From NCBI RefSeq assembly GCF_000971975.1, contig NZ_LAQO01000001.1, positions 434,001 through 498,000 of the forward strand: DNA of 64,000 nucleotides, given 5' to 3'. Below the pieces are notes generated by a model. That model did not search any database, was not told where the DNA came from, and worked only from the letters and a program-made list of their open reading frames with translations. The number at the start of each line of letters is the position of its first letter. The first letter of the stretch is position 1. A program made the position numbers and the translations under genes. This DNA is from Paenibacillus algorifonticola. Its GTDB lineage: Bacteria; Bacillota; Bacilli; Paenibacillales; Paenibacillaceae. This document shows positions 16,210 to 25,114 of the stretch, in pieces.

Positions 16210-18519
16210 TTAAAGGTCCTCAAAATCAAAATCATTCAGATCGTCCAGCATTTTTATCTCTTCCTCCATTAGCTCACCCGTAATAATTTCTGCCGCTTGC
16301 TCGCCGCTGACTCCCCACAGCTCGCCCAGCAGCTCGCCAATCATCGTCTTCTCCCTTGAAGAGAAGGAGCTGAAGGCTCTCCGTAAAAAGACAAGCGCCC
16401 GTTTAAACTCATCGTCCTGCAGCGAATTAATGTAATGGTTCAGCTGTTCCCACAAGCTTGTCCGCGACAGCAGGCTGTAACGGTTGCGCATCGATAACCC
16501 TTCAAACCAGCCTGCACCAAGATCAGCCGTAATTCCGGGTGACAGACGCCGTGAAACTTCCGCAGCACACTGCTCAGCCGTAATCGCACCCCGTTCCATC
16601 AAAATAGCGCAGGCGAAGCCGGACAATTTGGGATTGCGGTCATCCCGCTCCGATAAATTCAGCAGCTCTTGCACCCACAGCTGGTCATCAATGATTTCAC
16701 TATGATCCTGCGAAATGCGGTTTAGCTCATTTATCGCCGTAATCATGCCGCCTGCCGCTTCATCATTGCAGCCCGAGCCATCCAGCAAATATAAGGAGCC
16801 GCGGTGGAACAGCTGCACAAGCAGCGGAATGAGCGGCTCAGTATCTACCTTGCGAATGTCGCCATAGCCAATAATCATCGATAATTCCCGCGCTGCTGCT
16901 GCAATCTTCACGACATCGCGGCTGTCGGCAGCCAGCTTCTGCAGCACCCTGCTGCCTTCCTCCATCTGCGAGGTCATGCCACAGCAGCAAGCAACATGAA
17001 TAAGTGCCGAGGCTTCTTCAATGGAACGGCAGGTAAGAAGCTTTTCACGAAGCATATAAGCACAAGCCACTTCGATAGTTTCCCCAAGCAGCGTCGCTTC
17101 TACGACTTGAATTTCAGCCTCCGGCGACCACTGGATGAGCCAATTTTCCGCCCAGGTTGCTCCTTCCTGACCGCTAGGCTGGCTCTTCACAAACGATATG
17201 CCCAGCAGAAGCAGCCGGTGAAATAAAATGGAACGGTTTAAGTCCAAAAAAGCAGCTTCCGCAGAAGCGACCCTGCGGTTTTCTCTGAGATCAAGCGTTA
17301 GGGTGCTGGCCACCGTCGTCTTGTACTTTTCCAGCTTTAATCTTTTTAGCTGCCGGTTCAAATCGTCCTGAATAGGGGTTTGACTTACTCCTTCGGCCAA
17401 GCTGCCTATAGCCGTTCCCACATCAACTCTAGCGAGCGCTTCTGCGACAGCAGATAACTCCCCATGCCCAAGCAGCGTTTGTGCAGCATCGTGGAGATCG
17501 CGCAAAGTAGGCGCGCTGCCATCATGCAGTGCGGCGAGCGACTCCGCCATACGCACAGCTTCAATAACCTCAGCGGTAGAGCGGTGAGTGCCGCCGCTCC
17601 TGACCAGTCTGGCAACCGATGCGAGATAACGGTGAGGAAGCTGCTCCAGCACTCCGCTCTCCATCGCCTCCCACATCATTTGAAAATAGTGGGGCGCATC
17701 ATTTCCGGCACCATAACCTGACATCGTCGATAGCTTATAGTAGGAGTAAGGCATTAACGTATGCTTGGTGCTGCGGGAAGGAAGTCCCGCTGCCTCCTCA
17801 TCGCTCATCGCCTCGGTCAAATCCGCCAGAGCAGCAGCATGATAGGCACCGCAGACGACCACGATACGCTGTGGATGATGGCCCGCTGCTATCGTTTTCT
17901 GGATCTGCCTCCGCATATAAGACTCCCGTAATGTATTATAGGCATGCTCGGCCGGGCGCTCGCGCTGCTCCTTCGCCTCGCCAAGGGTTCTCATCTCCGC
18001 AGAAAAAGCGAGAATGGCTTCCCGGTATGCGCCGGGATTGGCATTTTGCTCAAAGCTGCGCTCCCAATACATATCATAATCGCTTTCACCCGCAAGCTCG
18101 GCAATCCGGCTGTAAATGGAGCGCCTCTCTTCCCCTTCGGGTATAGCAGAAGGCTCCTTTTCCTTCGATCTAAGCGCGTCCTGCAGCGCCAGCGTCACCG
18201 ATGAAGGAAGATCGATAAAAGCCGCAGCCGCGCCATGCTCCTTGGCCCATTTCATCGCCTGAAACTCCGGCGAATACACAGCGAAGGGCCATAGAACCGT
18301 ACGCACCGGCAGCTCCTCCGTAAAAGCTAAAATGGCCGCTGGCAGCGTAGTAGCAGCATGTGTCAAGTGTTGGATCTCGCCAGTGGCATCGGAGGGGCCT
18401 TCAATAAGTACCGCCGTCGGTTGAACCTCATTCAGGTACTCCAGCAAATGCTTCGCCCCGCCAGGAGACAAATGGCGCACTCCGAAAATAAACACTTGAT
18501 CCTCAGCATTTACATTCAC
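16210..18519 (-). CDS. DUF5682-family protein (YehM-like)
   Basis: 769 residues from a GTG at 18519. The GTG overlaps the MoxR stop as GTGA and sits eight bases after AAGGAG, so it is preferred over the in-frame codon at 18558. The N-terminus FIFGVRHLSPGGAKHLLEYL followed by PTAVLIEGPSDA is the DUF5682 signature and looks related to the TraB/ChaN-like fold. IVVVCGAYHAAAL near 235 fits too. The rest is helical. No biochemical role is established; the gene always travels with MoxR and VWA genes, as E. coli yehM does with yehL and yehP. Confidence 0.88.
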   Translation of the reverse strand: MNVNAEDQVFIFGVRHLSPGGAKHLLEYLNEVQPTAVLIEGPSDATGEIQHLTHAATTLPAAILAFTEELPVRTVLWPFAVYSPEFQAMKWAKEHGAAAAFIDLPSSVTLALQDALRSKEKEPSAIPEGEERRSIYSRIAELAGESDYDMYWERSFEQNANPGAYREAILAFSAEMRTLGEAKEQRERPAEHAYNTLRESYMRRQIQKTIAAGHHPQRIVVVCGAYHAAALADLTEAMSDEEAAGLPSRSTKHTLMPYSYYKLSTMSGYGAGNDAPHYFQMMWEAMESGVLEQLPHRYLASVARLVRSGGTHRSTAEVIEAVRMAESLAALHDGSAPTLRDLHDAAQTLLGHGELSAVAEALARVDVGTAIGSLAEGVSQTPIQDDLNRQLKRLKLEKYKTTVASTLTLDLRENRRVASAEAAFLDLNRSILFHRLLLLGISFVKSQPSGQEGATWAENWLIQWSPEAEIQVVEATLLGETIEVACAYMLREKLLTCRSIEEASALIHVACCCGMTSQMEEGSRVLQKLAADSRDVVKIAAAARELSMIIGYGDIRKVDTEPLIPLLVQLFHRGSLYLLDGSGCNDEAAGGMITAINELNRISQDHSEIIDDQLWVQELLNLSERDDRNPKLSGFACAILMERGAITAEQCAAEVSRRLSPGITADLGAGWFEGLSMRNRYSLLSRTSLWEQLNHYINSLQDDEFKRALVFLRRAFSSFSSREKTMIGELLGELWGVSGEQAAEIITGELMEEEIKMLDDLNDFDFEDL

Positions 18520-19619
18520 TCGTTCATCTCCTTGCAGGCCTGATACAGTTCCCGCCACTGCGCTCCCCGCTTCTTCATGACGTTATCCAAATATTCCTTC
18601 CAGACCAGCTTGTCTTTGTCATCATCCTTGACGATTGCGCCCTGCAGCCCGGCCGCCAAATCGCTATCGGTCAGCTCTCCGCTGCCGAAGCTCGCTGCCA
18701 GCGCCATGCTGTTGGTTAGCAGAGAGATCGCTTCCGCGGTCGAGATCACACCAGCTGGCGATTTCAGCTTCTCTTTCTTGTCGAGTGTCATTCCGCTGCG
18801 CAGCTCGCGGAAAATCGTAACGACCTTGAGCAGCGCCTCATCTGCTGGAAGGGAAGCCTCCAGCTCATAGGATGCCGCAATTTCGCCGACCCGTTTTTTC
18901 ACAATTTCAAGCTCTGTTTCCAGATCGGATGGTGCAGGCAGCACAATAATGTTAAACCGGCGTTTGAGCGCCGCAGACATTTCGTTGACTCCGCGGTCCC
19001 GGGTATTGGCTGTCGCAATAATCGAGAAGCCTTTGCGGGCGCTCGACTCTTTTCCAAGCTCGGGTACAGATATTGTTTTTTCAGAAAGGATTGAAATAAG
19101 CGCATCCTGCACCTCTGATGCACAACGGGAAATTTCTTCAAAGCGGGCAATGCCGCCATCCTCCATCGCCCGCATAATCGGACTTTTAACAAGCGCCTCA
19201 GGCGTAGGTCCATTAGCCAGCAGCATGGCGTAGTTCCAAGAGTAACGAACCTGCTCTTCACTCGTTCCCGCGGTTCCCTGCACGACCAACCCGGAATTGC
19301 CATAGATGGCGGCTGCCAAATTTTCCGACAGCCATGATTTAGCGGTGCCCGGCTCCCCAATTAGCAGCAAGGCGCGGTCCGTAACAAGCGTTGCAATCGC
19401 CATCTCGATTAAACGGGTATTGCCGATGTATTTGGGCGTAATAACCGTCTTGCCGGCTTTGCCGCCAATGATGAAGGTCAGCACCGAGCGGGGCGACATT
19501 TGCCAGCCTGCCGGAATTTTTCCTTTGTCCGCCTTGCGCAGCGCCTCCAGCTCGTGGCTGTATAAAACTTCCGCCGGCAGCCGCATCATATCCTGAAGCT
19601 GTTCTTGATTTGTACTCAT
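18516..19619 (-). CDS. MoxR-family AAA+ ATPase (YehL-like)
   Basis: 367 residues from ATG 19619 (MSTNQEQLQ), which follows AAAGGAGATGGACAA; an upstream in-frame ATG lacks a site. Walker A is LLIGEPGTAKSWL, Walker B ARFEEIS, sensor 1 SIIATANTRDRG and an arginine-finger region MSAALKRRFN. MoxR ATPases work as hexameric chaperones with VWA partners. Middle gene of the SWIM-HEAT-MoxR-DUF5682-VWA operon, coupled to the next gene by a 4-base overlap. Analogue of E. coli YehL. Confidence 0.92.
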   Translation of the reverse strand: MSTNQEQLQDMMRLPAEVLYSHELEALRKADKGKIPAGWQMSPRSVLTFIIGGKAGKTVITPKYIGNTRLIEMAIATLVTDRALLLIGEPGTAKSWLSENLAAAIYGNSGLVVQGTAGTSEEQVRYSWNYAMLLANGPTPEALVKSPIMRAMEDGGIARFEEISRCASEVQDALISILSEKTISVPELGKESSARKGFSIIATANTRDRGVNEMSAALKRRFNIIVLPAPSDLETELEIVKKRVGEIAASYELEASLPADEALLKVVTIFRELRSGMTLDKKEKLKSPAGVISTAEAISLLTNSMALAASFGSGELTDSDLAAGLQGAIVKDDDKDKLVWKEYLDNVMKKRGAQWRELYQACKEMNE

Positions 19620-19676
19620 TTGTCCATCTCCTTTAAGTTTAAATAGGCTGTTGAACATTCAGCGCTAAGGCAGCCC

Positions 19677-21464
19677 TTATTTTCGCAATAAGCCGATAAT
19701 TTCTTCCAGTTGTCTCGCACAGTCGTATCTATAGCTCGGAAGAATAGCTTCCAAGCGGTCTGCATAGCTCTTAGGGAAATGAAACATCAAATGGAACAGA
19801 TAAACGGAGAAGCTGTACAGGCTTCTGTCCTTTGAATCCTCCAAAATCTCCATCAACAGCTTGAGGCGCCGAGCTTCTTCCACTCCGGCATGCTCCAAGC
19901 CTTTAAAAACATGCTCGCCAATTGTATTTAAACCGCTTTTCTTCTTCTCTTTCCACTCTTCCAGACTCTGCAGCAGAAATTCTTCTACCCTCTTGTGTCC
20001 AGGCCGTGCAAAAACAGCAACCAGCTCCAAATGTTTACGATCAATGAGCCAGTCCAGCCAGCGGGCATCCCAAGCTTCAACCAGCGGCGCTGCGGTATTT
20101 ATCTCCCCATTGTAGTAGTCATAGCTGACTACCATGTACTCCATCGTATCCAACAGCTGGCGCTCGCGAGCGCTTGATGCTTTGGTGACGACCGATTTCA
20201 GCTTGCTCGCAGTAGAACCTACATAATGCATGTATACTTCCTCAGGAGGTAAAAGGCGCTTCGCCATGCGGAATGAATAAGGCAAATAACGATGATTTTT
20301 GTTATCCAGCTCCTGCAGCAGACTTAATACTTCCGTTGAATTCGTTTGTTCCAAATATTGAGCTGCTTTGTCCAGCAGCGTAATCCAACTTAAAGAGGTG
20401 AAACGGTCCGCTTCACGTACAATCTGATAAAAAAGCGCCTCAAGCAGCGGCATGCGCACATATTCAAACGCTCTCAAAAACGGCTGGACTTTCGCCCACG
20501 CTTTATCGCTAGCCTTCTCATCCTTATTATTCACCGGAGCCTGATCCAGCTCCGTCCTAAGCAGAGGAATAAGCCTTTCCGTCAACGGCTCAGAAGGAAA
20601 GCGGTTGAGCGCCTCCGCCGCGAGCTCCTTGTCCTTTCCAGAAAATGCAGCAAATAAACGCTCTATGCCCTGCGCGGAAGCTCCTGCTGCCAACGCGGTA
20701 TAAGCCGCTTCACGAATGAGCTTCTTTTTGTCCAGCGTCCAGCCTATTAAGGCATCTGTATACCCCTCATGAACGGCAAGACATTCGATGGCAGCGACCC
20801 TAATTTCATCTGCCCCATTCTCCGCCGCATCATAGATGAGCTCCAACTCCTCAGCACCACCTGCCTTATAAATAACACGCAGCTTGCGCACATCGCTTTT
20901 GCCGCCGGAACGGTTAAAGCATTGGATCAAATACGGAACTACAGCTGCGCCATAGGAGGGCAATATTTTATCCATAGCAAATTCGGCCATTTCAGAATAG
21001 GGGTCGTCCAGTGCACGAATTGCAAATGGAAATAGGCGCAAATCGTTGAACAGCCCTTCAGCAAAAGCATCGGTCACGATTTCGTAACGGCCGCTGCCTG
21101 TCGTAGAAAGCGCCTTTTGCACCTCGGCCAGCTTGCGATAGGAGTAGCTTGTGGATAATGGAATGCCTCCGCCTGCTATATCCAAAACCTCACCATCAAC
21201 CGCCGTATGGCCCTGCGTGTATAGCACGGAGCCAAGCAGCATGGCCAGCTCTTGCAGCTTCACGGATGTTCCCGTGCCTTCTCCTGATTCAAGCAGCGCT
21301 GTGATGCCCTCTCCCAATCTTTTAAAAATCGCTGCGCGTTCGCCTAGCTGCTGGAATTGCGGCTGAAGGCGTTTTAGGCGAAAATCTCCCGGAGCCAGGT
21401 CGCTCCCGGCAATATAAAGCCTTCTTACCTCTTGATGAAGCTCTTGCAATAACGCTGTACTCAT
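19677..21464 (-). CDS. HEAT-repeat-like protein of the MoxR/VWA operon
   Basis: 595 residues, almost wholly helical, with HEAT-like units such as DPYSEMAEFAMDKILPSYGA, EIRVAAIECLAVHEGYTDAL and KKKLIREAAYTALAAGAS. No catalytic motif is visible. It lies between the SWIM protein and the MoxR ATPase with gaps under 60 bases, so it is surely cotranscribed. It probably acts as a scaffold or substrate adaptor in the same machine. It has no clear counterpart in the four-gene E. coli yehLMPQ set, though other lineages carry HEAT or DUF5691 proteins in this place. Confidence 0.7.
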   Translation of the reverse strand: MSTALLQELHQEVRRLYIAGSDLAPGDFRLKRLQPQFQQLGERAAIFKRLGEGITALLESGEGTGTSVKLQELAMLLGSVLYTQGHTAVDGEVLDIAGGGIPLSTSYSYRKLAEVQKALSTTGSGRYEIVTDAFAEGLFNDLRLFPFAIRALDDPYSEMAEFAMDKILPSYGAAVVPYLIQCFNRSGGKSDVRKLRVIYKAGGAEELELIYDAAENGADEIRVAAIECLAVHEGYTDALIGWTLDKKKLIREAAYTALAAGASAQGIERLFAAFSGKDKELAAEALNRFPSEPLTERLIPLLRTELDQAPVNNKDEKASDKAWAKVQPFLRAFEYVRMPLLEALFYQIVREADRFTSLSWITLLDKAAQYLEQTNSTEVLSLLQELDNKNHRYLPYSFRMAKRLLPPEEVYMHYVGSTASKLKSVVTKASSARERQLLDTMEYMVVSYDYYNGEINTAAPLVEAWDARWLDWLIDRKHLELVAVFARPGHKRVEEFLLQSLEEWKEKKKSGLNTIGEHVFKGLEHAGVEEARRLKLLMEILEDSKDRSLYSFSVYLFHLMFHFPKSYADRLEAILPSYRYDCARQLEEIIGLLRK

Positions 21465-21493
21465 GGGCTGTCCCCCTAAAATTATGATAGAAG

Positions 21494-22954
21494 CTAGTAT
21501 AAAAGCCGAGTTATGGCTTCACCCTTTATGATAGTCAGCGGCTGAGCAACAAGCCGCCCTTGGTCCATCCGGTGCTCAAACATGACCAGAACACAGCAGT
21601 CCTTCAGCTGAGAGTTATGCAGATAAGGCAGCAGGGATACCGTGCCTTGCGGCAGCGCTGAAATATCCTCCAGCACAAGCTGCCCTCCTGCTGCATCTAT
21701 TAGAGCAAACTGCCCGCTTTCTGTTGTTCCGACTCTTGCGGCATGCAGCAGCATAACAGGCGACTTGTCACTGAGCGGGTTTTTCAGCTGGTTCTTCACG
21801 GTCTTGACAGCTTCCGCATAAGAACCGTTCGCCTTCGAAGAAACGTTCGCCAAATCAGCGGCTGTCACTGCTCTCGGCAGCATTTCCTCAAAGCGCACCC
21901 GGGCATTCATATCTCCTGGATACTTGTACAAGTAAGGCACCTGGGCGACTTCAAAAAAGCTGTCATCCTCGCGCATATGCTTTGCCGCTTTGCGGGGACG
22001 ATATTGCACGGTGCGGTGAATTTCCCCGCTGGCCGCTTCAAGCCAATAACCAACATCCACAAACTCCTGGCGGGCGTCATCGTCATAGCTGTAGAAGGCC
22101 AGCTGCAGCAGCTCTGCTTGTTCCGTTACAAGACCAAATTCCTTCAGCTCGGTCAACTGCCAGGCATGGCCCAGCCACTCCTCAATCGTTGACGTATGAT
22201 CCAGCGCGAGCTCCGGGTCGTCCAGCTTGGAGAGCAAATATGCTCGGCCTTTCTTGATAAATGCATGCAGCCTGGTCAGCTGTTCCGCCGCATAGGTATA
22301 ACTTGCTTCACGGTCGCGACCACCTGCAAGCAGCAGCGCAAACCGCCGCAGCTCAATTTGCGCGCCCGACAAATAATAGTTGCCCAATTGTTTGACGTGC
22401 TCTTGGATAGCTTTAAGCATTTTGCTGTCGATGGTGCCAAGGCCGCTGCGAATAAGCGAGAGGATCAGCTTTTCCAGCACATCAAGCCCCTCTAGCTGGG
22501 AAGCTATTTTTTTCTTCAGCGCCGTCTTGTTCACCTTCTTCGGTTTGGGCGGCTCATCACTATTTTCCTTTTGCGCTTTATTTTCAACGCGTTTTTCAGC
22601 TTTTTCGCGTTTGCTTATAATATCTTCAGGAATCGGCGCCACTTCAAAGGACAACCCATCCGTGTATGCATACAACAAGCCTAAACCATGCTTGCAAGGA
22701 AACTGGCGGCTGGGGCATGTGCAGCGAAAGGTCGGCTTCTCTGGGATGATAAAGTCAACCGAGCACTCATAATTGGACTTGCCGCTGCCTGAGCATTGCC
22801 CAAACAATAGCTCCCCTTCTTCAGAACGGTTTAGTTGCACAAAGCTTTTTTTCTTAACTAGTCCTTGCCCGTTCTTAATAGCGGCAGCATTCGGAGCAAG
22901 CGAATCGACATAGGATGCTGAAATTTCAAGCAAAAAAGATTCCTCCCTACTCAT
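21494..22954 (-). CDS. SWIM zinc-finger protein (YehQ-like)
   Basis: 486 residues. The SWIM motif is FRCTCPSRQFPCKHGLGLLY near residue 75 (C-x-C-x6-C-x-H), a zinc site for nucleic-acid or protein contact. A Lys/Glu-rich linker near 120-150 follows, then a helical C-terminal domain. First gene of the operon; a 150-base A+T-rich gap upstream should hold the promoter. E. coli YehQ is the nearest named analogue. SWIM proteins next to MoxR/VWA genes are widespread but uncharacterised. Confidence 0.88.
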   Translation of the reverse strand: MSREESFLLEISASYVDSLAPNAAAIKNGQGLVKKKSFVQLNRSEEGELLFGQCSGSGKSNYECSVDFIIPEKPTFRCTCPSRQFPCKHGLGLLYAYTDGLSFEVAPIPEDIISKREKAEKRVENKAQKENSDEPPKPKKVNKTALKKKIASQLEGLDVLEKLILSLIRSGLGTIDSKMLKAIQEHVKQLGNYYLSGAQIELRRFALLLAGGRDREASYTYAAEQLTRLHAFIKKGRAYLLSKLDDPELALDHTSTIEEWLGHAWQLTELKEFGLVTEQAELLQLAFYSYDDDARQEFVDVGYWLEAASGEIHRTVQYRPRKAAKHMREDDSFFEVAQVPYLYKYPGDMNARVRFEEMLPRAVTAADLANVSSKANGSYAEAVKTVKNQLKNPLSDKSPVMLLHAARVGTTESGQFALIDAAGGQLVLEDISALPQGTVSLLPYLHNSQLKDCCVLVMFEHRMDQGRLVAQPLTIIKGEAITRLLY

Positions 22955-23103
22955 TTCCTATAATTTACTTCACATTCTATTATAAGACATTTGCTATTAT
23001 TTTTGATAGAGCACTAGAATCTGAATAAATCGCCGATTTAAAAATATATTGTTATAAAAATAGGTCTTTCTACACAGAAAATATTGTAATTAATCTATTT
23101 TTA

Positions 23104-24312
23104 CTATTGTTCACGCTTTTCACGTCGGATTAGGCACGCCGCCAGCAAGCCGATGCCGAGCACAAGCGCCAGTAGGAAGAAAGTTATGCGATAACTGCTT
23201 ATTTTCATGAAAAATAACGAAAGCATCGGCCCAAAGCTGGTTCCCGCGAACAAAATAAACGTATAGACGGATACGGCGATCCCCCGCGATTTCCCGCCTA
23301 ACTGCCCAATCAGCGACACAAGTGACGGGACAGCGAGTGCTATTCCAGCAACAAATATGACGCTCATTACGATTAATAAGGGCAGGCTGCGCGCGAACCC
23401 CAAGGATGCCAGTCCGGCAACCGCGAGCATGAGCCCGCCTCGCAGCACCAAACGGACGCCAAGCCGTTTCGCAAGCGCTCCTGCGAAAGGGGAAACGAGC
23501 ATGCCGACTACTCCTATGGCACGTACGTAAAGCAGGTCCTGTTTGCCTAGTCCAAAAGCCGGTCCGCTTAAATAGCTGCCCAGCACCGTATACATGCTCA
23601 CGAAGGACATAAGCAGCACGAAAGCGACGATGTAGCTTAGCACCAAATAAGGCTGCTTCCACACGGTTCCCATTTCCCGCAGCGGTGCCCAAACACTCGC
23701 ATGCACTTGCTGCGCATTCCCCTTCGGCAACAGCGACTGTACGAGCAGTGCTGTCACGGTATAGACAACCGCAAGCAGCATAAAGACGGCATTCCAGCCA
23801 AAATGATCGCTTATTAGACTGCTCATGACTTGACCAGCGATTCCCGCGACCAGAAAGCCGGTGCTAATAAAACCAATCGTCGTTACCCGTTTCTCTATCG
23901 GAAACATTTCCACAGCATATGCAAGTGCCACAGGCGAGAAGGTTGCAGCCGCAGCCCCCTGCAAACCTCTAAGCACAAGGAGCCATGGAAATTGGTCAAC
24001 TAAACCAATCGCCAATGATAGCACCGTTAAAGCGGCCAGCCCGATAACAATAATCTTTTTGCGGCCATACTTTTCAGATATTGCCCCATACAGCAGACAG
24101 CCTATCGCAAAGCCGAGCGAAAAAATGCTGCCTGCGGCGGCAGCTTGGGTCAGCGTTACGCTGAAATGCTCCGCGAATAGAGACAACAGCGGTAAGGTAA
24201 CATAGAGACTAGACATAACTGCCATACCGGACCAGCACAAAATCAAGGTCATTACTGAATAGTTGGCAGATCGAGCGGGTAGAGTGACAGATGAAGCATC
24301 TTTTTGTAACAT
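23104..24312 (-). CDS. MFS transporter (DHA1 family)
   Basis: 402 residues with about twelve membrane segments, for example LILCWSGMAVMSSLYVTLPL and GSIFSLGFAIGCLLYGAISE. MFS motif A, GAISEKYGRKKII, follows segment 2, and motif C-like glycines occur in segment 5 (GFLVAGIAGQVMSSLI). Proton-driven drug or sugar efflux is likely, YnfM-like; the substrate is unknown. It lies 85 bases downstream of a MarR gene, and each has an identical TTAGATwATCTAA palindrome before it, so MarR control is likely. Confidence 0.9.
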   Translation of the reverse strand: MLQKDASSVTLPARSANYSVMTLILCWSGMAVMSSLYVTLPLLSLFAEHFSVTLTQAAAAGSIFSLGFAIGCLLYGAISEKYGRKKIIVIGLAALTVLSLAIGLVDQFPWLLVLRGLQGAAAATFSPVALAYAVEMFPIEKRVTTIGFISTGFLVAGIAGQVMSSLISDHFGWNAVFMLLAVVYTVTALLVQSLLPKGNAQQVHASVWAPLREMGTVWKQPYLVLSYIVAFVLLMSFVSMYTVLGSYLSGPAFGLGKQDLLYVRAIGVVGMLVSPFAGALAKRLGVRLVLRGGLMLAVAGLASLGFARSLPLLIVMSVIFVAGIALAVPSLVSLIGQLGGKSRGIAVSVYTFILFAGTSFGPMLSLFFMKISSYRITFFLLALVLGIGLLAACLIRREKREQ

Positions 24313-24367
24313 ACAGCACCTCTTTCAAAAAAATGATTTGATCCTTTATACGGGTTCGGTAATTTAA

Positions 24368-24380
24368 TTAGATTATCTAA
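24368..24380. promoter_or_regulatory. MarR-type operator before MFS gene
   Basis: TTAGATTATCTAA is a perfect 13-base palindrome 55 bases upstream of the MFS start. The same core, in an 18-base shared block (AGTTAGATAATCTAATTA), recurs before the MarR gene. Confidence 0.65.
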
Positions 24381-24396
24381 CTATTATCATAAAAAA

Positions 24397-24948
24397 TTAT
24401 CTTCCCACCCCCAGTCTCTTTTCGATGCTTGCATTCAGCTTTACAATTACCTTGTCAAAAACCTGCTGTTCTTCCGGCTCAAGCTCGATTAGCAAAGATG
24501 AACAGGTCGACCAAAACACCGGCAATATTCGGTTCACTAAGGCGCGGCCCTCCGATGTAATGCTCACATGAATCATGCGGCGATCAATAGCGCTTTGTTC
24601 GCGGGCAATCCAGCTGCGCTTCTCCAGCCAATCCAGCAGAGCCGTTACAGAGGCTCTGCGAATGCCAAGCCGCTCAGCAAGCGCGGATGGCGTCACAAGC
24701 TCCCGGCCTTCATGCAGCGTTAGCAGCAGCAGCAGATCGAATTTGCTTTCGGTAATGCCAAATTCGGCTAAGTGGTTATCCATGACGTCCAAAATATGAT
24801 CGCCCAGCCACAGCATAAGCAATCCGATTGAAGCCGATTTCCGGTCCGTGTCCTGTGCAGCCGTAGCCTGCATGAGCTCCAGGTAGGGACTTGCTCCGAG
24901 CTTTGGCAGCTGCTCAGCCGTAAGCTCCTTATTATTTTTTCTAGCCAT
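24397..24948 (-). CDS. MarR-family transcriptional regulator
   Basis: 183 residues. The winged helix is LLLLLTLHEGRELVTPSALA, ERLGIRRASVTALLDWLEKR and IDRRMIHVSITSEGRAL, with the MarR D-R-R wing. It would repress the MFS efflux gene downstream and itself through the paired palindromes, and release on ligand binding. ATG 24948 follows a GGAGGT site. N-terminal 25 residues form a charged extension. Confidence 0.92.
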   Translation of the reverse strand: MARKNNKELTAEQLPKLGASPYLELMQATAAQDTDRKSASIGLLMLWLGDHILDVMDNHLAEFGITESKFDLLLLLTLHEGRELVTPSALAERLGIRRASVTALLDWLEKRSWIAREQSAIDRRMIHVSITSEGRALVNRILPVFWSTCSSLLIELEPEEQQVFDKVIVKLNASIEKRLGVGR

Positions 24949-25008
24949 TGCGTACCTCCGCCTTTGCGGCTGCCTTGGTATCTAGTTTTTGCAAGGCAAC
25001 GATTATAG

Positions 25009-25021
25009 TTAGATAATCTAA
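25009..25021. promoter_or_regulatory. MarR-type operator before marR-type gene
   Basis: TTAGATAATCTAA lies about 60 bases upstream of the MarR start and overlaps a minus-strand TATAAT, so occupancy would block the promoter. Confidence 0.65.
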
Positions 25022-25114
25022 TTAAATTTAATTTACGCTATTTTTTGCAATAAGGCAAGTCGTCTATGAAAAAAATAAGCCTTGCCCCGCGGCAAGACTT
25101 ACAAATCCAATTTA

